Under the pieces are notes generated by a model. The model saw only the letters and a program-made list of their open reading frames with translations, ran no database searches and had not been told where the DNA came from. DNA of 64,000 bases from Candidatus Falkowbacteria bacterium. GTDB lineage: Bacteria; Patescibacteriota; Patescibacteriia; Patescibacteriales; Patescibacteriaceae. The position numbers and the translations under genes are program-made. Below are positions 58,721-64,000 of the stretch, in pieces (the first letter of the stretch is position 1; each line of letters begins with the position of its first letter). Location of the stretch: NCBI GenBank assembly GCA_026396835.1, contig JAPLWA010000004.1, forward strand, positions 248,001 through 312,000. The letters are read 5' to 3'.

Positions 58721-58734
58721 TAGACGAAGGGGCC
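58692..58734 (-). pseudogene. 5' half of a tRNA-Glu (CTC) gene
   Basis: On the minus strand the sequence opens GGCCCCTTCGTCTAATGG, then TTAGGACGCCAGG and the anticodon loop TTCTCA. This is the acceptor strand, D arm and anticodon 5' arm of a tRNA-Glu. After the anticodon loop the homology ends: no T arm and no AGGGGCC acceptor partner follow within several hundred bases. Breaks in the anticodon loop are typical of tyrosine-recombinase attachment sites. Confidence 0.7.
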
Positions 58735-58830
58735 AGAATGGTTTATATCTTTATTTTAAAGGTGTTATTGCCTTTAAATAGAGAGTTCTGTGTTTATTAT
58801 CTATTACTATCTTTATCTATATTCTACTAC

Positions 58831-58898
58831 ACTTCATCACTTTTTAGTCATCATTTAGTCATCCTTTTAAATGGCGATACAGGGAAGAGTGATGAAGT
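58831..58898. repeat. 11-bp perfect inverted repeat in a gene-free stretch
   Basis: The 58735-59155 stretch has no convincing gene. It holds ACTTCATCACT (58831-58841) inverted at 58888-58898, a direct repeat TTTAGTCATC between the arms, a smaller hairpin near 58756-58779, and a run of eight G residues (58915-58922) followed by GGGCCCCC. These could be recombination or replication signals of a mobile element. Confidence 0.5.
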
Positions 58899-59100
58899 TA
58901 GCCGGAATGACATAGGGGGGGGTGGGCCCCCAATATGTTTGGTCTATTCTTAATAGGGGTATTCAAATACAACCTCTATTTTTGAAAATGATTTTTATTA
59001 TAACAATAACTGATAAATATATCAATTTCAGCTTTTAAATTATAGCATAGTCTTAGTTGGGTCTAGTGCTTCAGATAGGTAAATTTATACTTAACAAAAG

Positions 59101-59128
59101 TTGACAATAGTTTACGTGGGTGTAAGAT
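59101..59128 (+). promoter_or_regulatory. Promoter of the 59-64 kb accessory cluster
   Basis: TTGACA (59101-59106), 16 bases, TAAGAT (59123-59128). The first ATG follows 28 bases later. Confidence 0.6.
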
Positions 59129-59155
59129 ATGAATATATAATATTATTAAAAAAAT

Positions 59156-60331
59156 ATGAAAACAGTAGAAATTTTTGACGAAGATAATTCAATTATTATA
59201 GATGATGATTATAGTACAACGGACTTCACATTCTATCCTGAAGAGAAAAAAATTAAAGTAAGCAGTAGTGTCAAAAATGATTGTTTTTATAATAATGACA
59301 CGATTGAATATAAAATATCCGCAGATCCTATCGAGATATGGATGCGTACGTTAGAAAGTTCACATGAGCCTCCTTTGGAATATTCTATAAAAGATGGTGT
59401 AATTTTAGAATCCGAGATTAAAAAGAAAAACAGTATTTTTCCTGATAGAATTGAAAATCTAAAAAAGGAGGTTGAGTGGAGTAAAGTGCCTTTGTTTGGT
59501 AATTATGAAGTTAATCTTTATATATTGTCCAAACACCCAGAGATTATTTCAAAGGAAGATTACAAGAGATTTCTAAGACAATCAGCAGAAAAAATAAAAA
59601 TTGGTGTTTCAAAAATAGAAGAGGCGGTTAAAACAGATAGTCATGGTTTAGAAATTTATAAAAGTGAATATGGTAAAAACATATGGTATATAAATAGTGA
59701 ATCAGAAAAAAAAGAGATGGATGAATATTATGATCTGCCAGAGAAAAAAAGGAAAGACACCAACTACGCAAAAAAACTTGAATATATAGAAAAATTCAAT
59801 AATTCCTTGTTCGATGAAAAGTCACCTAAGTATGTGGGGATACCAAATTATGAATTTAAAATGAGCGTTGAAATTTTAGAATATATAGAAAAATTATTAG
59901 ACAAAAAAGAAATAGTTGCTAGTGAAGATAGTGATGCAATAAAGAAAAACCCGTGGCGATGGCTTGGCTATACTTGGACCATTATTATTAATTTAATAAC
60001 AATCGGTGTCGTTTTAGCAATTTATGATAAAGTTTACGCGAATTTTGAAATAATTGTAGTGTCAATTCTTATTTTAATTTATTTAAGTTTACAAAGCTTT
60101 TCAATGATTTATGGCCGAACGATTTGGCAGACTGCCTTAGGGCTAGACGTAGAATTTAAACGTATTAGAAAATTATTGAAAAATGAACCAAATAAAGATG
60201 AAAAGGATGAAATGCAAGAAGCTAAAAAGACAGTTAACGAAGCAATGATAAAAATGTATATCAATGCTGCGTTTTTGTTTATTATTTACTTAATTACACT
60301 TCTTCATCTTTTTGGCGCATTACAAAATTAA
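59156..60331 (+). CDS. Hypothetical membrane protein, 391 aa
   Basis: I do not recognise this protein. A large soluble N-terminal part (about 265 residues, beta-rich at the very start, then charged helices) is followed by three C-terminal membrane helices (WTIIINLITIGVVLAIYDKV, IIVVSILILIYLSLQSF, AAFLFIIYLITLLHLFGAL) separated by a charged loop. It is the first gene of the accessory cluster, and the next ATG is 1 base past its stop. The layout, a sensor-like soluble part plus membrane helices, is common in defence modules, but that is only suggestive. Confidence 0.7.
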   Translation: MKTVEIFDEDNSIIIDDDYSTTDFTFYPEEKKIKVSSSVKNDCFYNNDTIEYKISADPIEIWMRTLESSHEPPLEYSIKDGVILESEIKKKNSIFPDRIENLKKEVEWSKVPLFGNYEVNLYILSKHPEIISKEDYKRFLRQSAEKIKIGVSKIEEAVKTDSHGLEIYKSEYGKNIWYINSESEKKEMDEYYDLPEKKRKDTNYAKKLEYIEKFNNSLFDEKSPKYVGIPNYEFKMSVEILEYIEKLLDKKEIVASEDSDAIKKNPWRWLGYTWTIIINLITIGVVLAIYDKVYANFEIIVVSILILIYLSLQSFSMIYGRTIWQTALGLDVEFKRIRKLLKNEPNKDEKDEMQEAKKTVNEAMIKMYINAAFLFIIYLITLLHLFGALQN

Positions 60332-60332
60332 T

Positions 60333-60500
60333 ATGAAAGAAAAATGTGAATATCAGTTCTATACAGTAGAAGAAATAGCAAAGATTTTAAAAGTTAGTAA
60401 GATGACTATTTTTAGGTATATCAAAAGCGGTAAGTTAAAAGCTATTAAGGTTGGTCAATGGAGAATTAAAAAAGAAGATTTTGATAAATTTATTAAGTAA
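60333..60500 (+). CDS. Excisionase/MerR-type helix-turn-helix protein, 55 aa
   Basis: A one-domain DNA-binding protein with the HTH_17 (excisionase-family) pattern: YTVEEIAKILKVSKMTIFRY, then the wing IKSGKLKAIKVGQWRIKKED. I start at the ATG at 60333, 1 base after the preceding stop. Such proteins occur in mobile elements as excisionases or small regulators. The tRNA fragment 1.6 kb upstream fits a mobile-element setting. The target is unknown. Confidence 0.85.
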   Translation: MKEKCEYQFYTVEEIAKILKVSKMTIFRYIKSGKLKAIKVGQWRIKKEDFDKFIK

Positions 60501-60504
60501 TCAT

Positions 60505-61026
60505 ATGACAATAAAAGAGTTAAATAACAAATGGTGGTATAGGCTAGTGAAGGTTTCCTATATCGCTATATTTGTTCTGTTCTCTGTAATTGCAATAACG
60601 TTGTCTATTGAAGAAGTTGGGAACTATCAAGAAGATTACACTGTTAAATGCAATTACGGGAATAAAGGAACATTTTTAGCGGCTAAAGATAAGAATATCT
60701 ATATATCGTCAACGTATGATTACTCTAATAGCTTGACTGATTTACCAGATTATATAAAAACTGACTTACAATCAGCATGCGGAATTTCAAAAAATGAAAT
60801 ATCTGAAATACTTGGTTATACCGACGGATTTATACCTGACGATAGACTAAATTCGTTCGAAGGTAAAAAGTTATTTGAATTAACAAAGACAAAAATAAAC
60901 ATCACTACCCACTTGGACGCAATCCTTCAGGCGCTGTTTTCATTATTTGGTATTTGTGTAGGGTTCGAGGTAATAAGAAGAGTTTTTTATTATGTTGTTA
61001 TCGGAAAAATTAAACCGAAAGAATAG
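60505..61026 (+). CDS. Hypothetical membrane protein, 173 aa
   Basis: A protein with two membrane helices (LVKVSYIAIFVLFSVIAITL near the N-terminus and ILQALFSLFGICVGFEVIRR near the C-terminus) and an outside loop of about 90 residues with two Cys (VKCNYGN, QSACGIS). The start at 60505 follows the HTH gene by 4 bases; an open extension upstream would overlap that gene. No family recognised. Confidence 0.65.
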   Translation: MTIKELNNKWWYRLVKVSYIAIFVLFSVIAITLSIEEVGNYQEDYTVKCNYGNKGTFLAAKDKNIYISSTYDYSNSLTDLPDYIKTDLQSACGISKNEISEILGYTDGFIPDDRLNSFEGKKLFELTKTKINITTHLDAILQALFSLFGICVGFEVIRRVFYYVVIGKIKPKE

Positions 61027-61057
61027 TGAATATTTGATAAATTTATAAACAAATAAT

Positions 61058-61786
61058 ATGAGTAATAAATTAGTTTCATCAATAATAGGGAAAATTAACA
61101 GCATACGTCGAAAAGAATTTGAAAAAAAATTGCCGGAAGGGCAAACTCTTGAATTCGAAAAAGCTAGAATTATTGAAGAATTAAAAAAATATTTATTTTT
61201 TTTAGAAGAGTACATCAAAAATATTCTAAGTAAAAAAGATGAAATTGAAGCAAAAATTAAACAAATAAAAGCTGAAACTAATCAAAGTTTGAATGAGGAA
61301 CAACTCATAAAAGAGTTATGGATTCTGCGGTACACTTGTTTGCACCTATGGTTCTTTGGTATCAAGCCACCAAAAAATCAAAACGATATAGATGAAAATG
61401 TTTCTCTCATTAATCACGCCTTTCAGAGCATAGAAGAAGTGTCTAATTTTTTACCATGGCTTAAAAAAGGATTTACAGAATATACTAGTATTGATGAATT
61501 AAGGTTTTCTGATTTAGAAGAACTTGAATCAAAAATTTCAGAAAAAATTTCAGGAAAGATTCCTTTAATTGCTTTTGAGTGTACGGGGGGTAGGCTCGGT
61601 GGTGAATTGCATGATTTTGTAATCGAGTTATTAATGACAACTATTACACAAGATAAAGGAATCTTTGAAACAGGACATGGTGATATAACAGGAGAAGAGA
61701 CAGAAAACATAAAAAAGGTTATCGGTGATATGAGCACTAATAGAACTAAATTAGCTGAAGATTTTTTTGATGAACTTATTAATTAA
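61058..61786 (+). CDS. Hypothetical protein, 242 aa
   Basis: A soluble, mainly helical protein. The first half looks like a coiled coil (EFEKARIIEELKKYLFFLEE and KDEIEAKIKQIKAETN), and the second half is globular with ECTGGRLGGELHDFVIELLM. I do not recognise it. It lies in the middle of the rightward cluster, 17 bases before the nuclease-like gene. Confidence 0.65.
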   Translation: MSNKLVSSIIGKINSIRRKEFEKKLPEGQTLEFEKARIIEELKKYLFFLEEYIKNILSKKDEIEAKIKQIKAETNQSLNEEQLIKELWILRYTCLHLWFFGIKPPKNQNDIDENVSLINHAFQSIEEVSNFLPWLKKGFTEYTSIDELRFSDLEELESKISEKISGKIPLIAFECTGGRLGGELHDFVIELLMTTITQDKGIFETGHGDITGEETENIKKVIGDMSTNRTKLAEDFFDELIN

Positions 61787-61803
61787 CAGAGAGCTCTACT
61801 AAC

Positions 61804-63036
61804 ATGGACAAAGATATAAAAAAATATTCAACAGAGTTCTCTAAGCTGTTTTTTGGCACAGCTGTTGTTGCTATTATTTTTTTAGCAATTTTCGAAGCTT
61901 CTACGCCAATAATAATTATAGTATTTTTTATAATTGTTATCTCTATCTCATTTTCGACACATAAGACTATAGCCAACGAAGAACGTAAACAACACAATAA
62001 TGAAATAGAAAAATTTCAAGAACAGTTAAAAATCTCAGTAAATAACCTTGAGCAGGCTCGGATAGATGAAAATCTATGGAAGAAAACATTACTAGAAAGA
62101 GCTTCTGGATTTCCAAGTTTAATTAATAGAATTTTAGAATATGAAAAATTAAGAGATGATGGGACCTCTTATTCTCTAAGGGTTAAAAGTCACCCCGCTT
62201 ATAAGGCTTCTGATGTAGTAAAAGAAGAGGCAAAAAGAAGACGAGAGGCAGAGTTTATTAGAAAAAAAACAGAAGCTATTATTGAATACTATGAATATTT
62301 AGCACCGTTTTTATTAGATGTAAAAGAAGATGTTGATATAGACCAGGCTGAAATTTTTGGAGAATATACAGAAGAGGAACAGCAAGATCCAGCGATTAAC
62401 TATCTTACAAAAGAAGAATATAGGAAACTGCCAGCCGTCGAGAGAAATCAATTAGCATTAGATCGATTTTGGAAGCGCCCCAATAAGTCTAAATGGCTTA
62501 TTGGTAAATTATATGAAAGGTATGTTGGATATTTGTATGAAAAAGATGGTTACAATGTTGAGTACCATGGGATACAATATAAACTAGAAGATCTAGGAAT
62601 AGATTTAATTTGTAAGAAAAATAATGAAATAGTATTAATACAATGTAAAAATTGGGCGAGTTTTAGAACTATTTATGAGAAACATATCTTTCAGTTTTTC
62701 GGAACATTTTTTCAGTATAGAGATTCTAATCCTGGGAAAAAAATAAGAGCAGTTTTCTGCACAACTACAAAGCTATCTGAATTAGCCACAAAATTCGCAA
62801 ATGCCTTGGGTATTGAATTGAAAGAAAATTTTAAATTTGATCAGTCTTACCCATGTATTAAATGTAACATAAATAATTCTACTAATGAAAAGATTTACCA
62901 CCTACCATTTGATCAGCAATATGATAAAACTAAAATTCTTGGTAAAAATGAAATTTATTGCAGGACAACAAAGGAAGCTGAGGTCGCCGGATTTAGAAGG
63001 GCTTTCCGTTGGCATGGAAGCAAGAGTGATGGCTAG
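61804..63036 (+). CDS. Membrane-anchored restriction endonuclease-like (Mrr/PD-(D/E)xK) protein
   Basis: A 410-residue protein. Two N-terminal membrane helices (about 14-34 and 37-56) are followed by a coiled coil, a linker, and a restriction-endonuclease-like domain: GKLYERYVGYLYEKDGYNVE, then LGIDLICKKNNEIVLIQCKNW with the D...QxK catalytic pattern. The C-terminal end (EKIYHLPFDQQYDKTKI, then EAEVAGFRRAFRW) resembles the Ada-type metal-binding tail but without its usual Cys. Similar proteins often appear in defence islands. Activity on DNA is likely but unproven. Confidence 0.85.
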   Translation: MDKDIKKYSTEFSKLFFGTAVVAIIFLAIFEASTPIIIIVFFIIVISISFSTHKTIANEERKQHNNEIEKFQEQLKISVNNLEQARIDENLWKKTLLERASGFPSLINRILEYEKLRDDGTSYSLRVKSHPAYKASDVVKEEAKRRREAEFIRKKTEAIIEYYEYLAPFLLDVKEDVDIDQAEIFGEYTEEEQQDPAINYLTKEEYRKLPAVERNQLALDRFWKRPNKSKWLIGKLYERYVGYLYEKDGYNVEYHGIQYKLEDLGIDLICKKNNEIVLIQCKNWASFRTIYEKHIFQFFGTFFQYRDSNPGKKIRAVFCTTTKLSELATKFANALGIELKENFKFDQSYPCIKCNINNSTNEKIYHLPFDQQYDKTKILGKNEIYCRTTKEAEVAGFRRAFRWHGSKSDG

Positions 63037-63128
63037 CAATATGGAATTTTTGAATGATCTAGAGATAATTAAAACAATATAATAAGATTGCTTTTTAATG
63101 CTACTTAAATAAATAATTATATTTTAGT

Positions 63129-64000
63129 ATGGCATCTTTATTTAGAGAAGATTTACCCGTATGTACTCCTAAAAACCTCAGACAAGTTGCCGAAAAACTT
63201 GAATTAGATTCTGGCTATCTAGCTTTGGCATCATATCCAGAGCTTGTTGAAGTAAGAAATATTTTTAATCGTTGGTACTTGGAAATAAAAGATTTTTTAG
63301 ATAAGCAATATATTAAATTTATACAAAAAGATTTTCACAGTAGATCATGGGAACTTTTTTGTGGGAAATTATTAAATACTAACTTTGGCTTAAAAACAAA
63401 AAAATCACAAATCGGGACGCCAGATTTCCTCATAGGTATTAATAGTACACCGGCCTGGATTGAATCAATGGCCCCAGAAAATGCAACCAATGCAAATAAA
63501 ATTCTACTTTTGCGTGATCAATTTAATACTGCTAATTCAGGAACAATGATATCAGGTGGCGGTCCTATAAATGAACTTGCTGATCCGGTTGTCTTTAGAA
63601 TCAAAAGTAAGATTCTTGATAAATATAAGTCATTCTTCACAACCTATTTAAATTTTGGAGTTAAAAAGAGTGATTTTTATATAATAGCTTTAAACATTCA
63701 TTCTTTTGATGACGGATTTTTAGATGAAAGGATATTCAGACAAATATTTTTTGGGCAAGGTAATAACATTGTTTTCCCCGGAGATAAAAAGAATATTACT
63801 AATAATACTAAATATGTTGAAAATAGGGCAACCGCAACTAATTTAGAGGGTAAAAATATTTCGGTAGGTATCTTCTTAGATGATAGATTTAAGTACTTAA
63901 GCGGTGTTTTAATCACTTCTAATGATGTGTTTAACCTTGCGATTAAAAAAGATATTGGCTCTAGCTTATTTTTTATTCATAACTGCAATGCCCAAAATAA
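63129..64000 (+). CDS. Nuclease-like protein (PD-(D/E)xK type?), 3' end outside window
   Basis: An open frame from the ATG at 63129 to the window end, 290 codons without a stop, so the gene is truncated by the window only. The segment SWELFCGKLLNTNFGLKT, then IGTPDFLIGINSTPAWIESM has the shape of a PD-(D/E)xK-type core (an early Glu, PD on a strand, then a charged residue on the next strand), although the last residue pattern is IES rather than ExK. I cannot name a family. It follows the membrane nuclease by about 90 bases on the same strand. Confidence 0.65.
   Translation, partial: MASLFREDLPVCTPKNLRQVAEKLELDSGYLALASYPELVEVRNIFNRWYLEIKDFLDKQYIKFIQKDFHSRSWELFCGKLLNTNFGLKTKKSQIGTPDFLIGINSTPAWIESMAPENATNANKILLLRDQFNTANSGTMISGGGPINELADPVVFRIKSKILDKYKSFFTTYLNFGVKKSDFYIIALNIHSFDDGFLDERIFRQIFFGQGNNIVFPGDKKNITNNTKYVENRATATNLEGKNISVGIFLDDRFKYLSGVLITSNDVFNLAIKKDIGSSLFFIHNCNAQN

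Noticed and set aside
58229-58734. Intron-containing tRNA-Glu (split at the anticodon loop)
   Set aside because: CPR can have tRNA introns, but I found no T arm or matching acceptor 3' strand on the minus strand within several hundred bases, and the following sequence reads as protein coding.
58738-58953. Rightward 71-codon frame in the gene-free stretch
   Set aside because: It has no SD or promoter, and spans inverted repeats and a G run; composition looks non-coding.

Overview
The window reads as a chromosome segment of an AT-rich bacterium of the Patescibacteria (Candidate Phyla Radiation), most like the Parcubacteria side of that group. This is an inference from the gene content. The evidence is short tightly packed genes, housekeeping genes mostly without a Shine-Dalgarno (SD) sequence, several type IV pilin-like genes with CPR-style LamG or FISUMP tails, a ThyX-based thymidylate route, a membrane-anchored Clp ATPase, a shortened HrcA and no biosynthetic operons. 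TGA is used as a stop (47568-47570, 50630-50632), so the UGA=Gly code of Gracilibacteria/Absconditabacteria does not apply.

Layout. 1-2.5 kb: end of secD, secF, two unknown genes. 2.6-8.9 kb: proS and a rod-shape operon mreB-mreC-mreD-mrdA, whose last gene is unexpectedly a cyclodipeptide synthase-family protein. 8.9-11.1 kb: leftward accessory genes, including an integrase-repeat protein without an integrase and a 48-residue membrane protein. 11.1-16.8 kb: heat-shock cluster hrcA-grpE-hsp20-dnaK-dnaJ behind a CIRCE operator. 16.8-19.5 kb: three stand-alone secreted-protein genes, one broken by a TAG. 19.5-24.2 kb: miaA, a pilin, a D-2-hydroxyacid dehydrogenase, gatB. 24.2-25.0 kb: an unexplained small-ORF locus with a perfect promoter, twin hairpin leaders and a possible pseudoknot. 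25.0-28.1 kb: thymidylate operon (dCMP deaminase, double ThyX, a P-loop kinase, tmk). 28.2-33.2 kb: a small membrane protein and four more pilin-like genes in tandem. 33.3-35.4 kb: secE-nusG-rplK-rplA. 35.5-41.3 kb: membrane Clp, SGNH hydrolase, WecA-like transferase, rplU, Nudix. 41.4-45.2 kb: recR, ybaB, dnaB and two unknown genes. 45.4-56 kb: L,D-transpeptidase, cysteine desulfurase, mraY, ftsW, gltX, M23 peptidase, Kef-type transporter, C39-like peptidase. 56-58.7 kb: small unknown genes, including a pseudo-receiver. 58.7-64 kb: a tRNA-Glu fragment followed by a rightward accessory cluster with an excisionase-like HTH, membrane proteins and two nuclease-like proteins. The last one runs off the window.

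Two patterns cut across the window. First, palindromic elements occur in most parts of the left two thirds. They include about 115-bp MITE-like units, hairpins between genes, and hairpins read through in frame inside miaA and at the end of grpE. Second, many accessory genes form self-contained cassettes with a near-consensus TTGACA-N17-TATAAT promoter, often a clear SD, one or two ORFs and a terminator. The housekeeping genes around them are SD-poor. The most novel candidates are the CDPS-like gene inside the rod-shape operon, the twin-leader locus at 24.2-25.0 kb, and the 59-64 kb cluster.

All assignments are by eye from sequence motifs. No database search was run.
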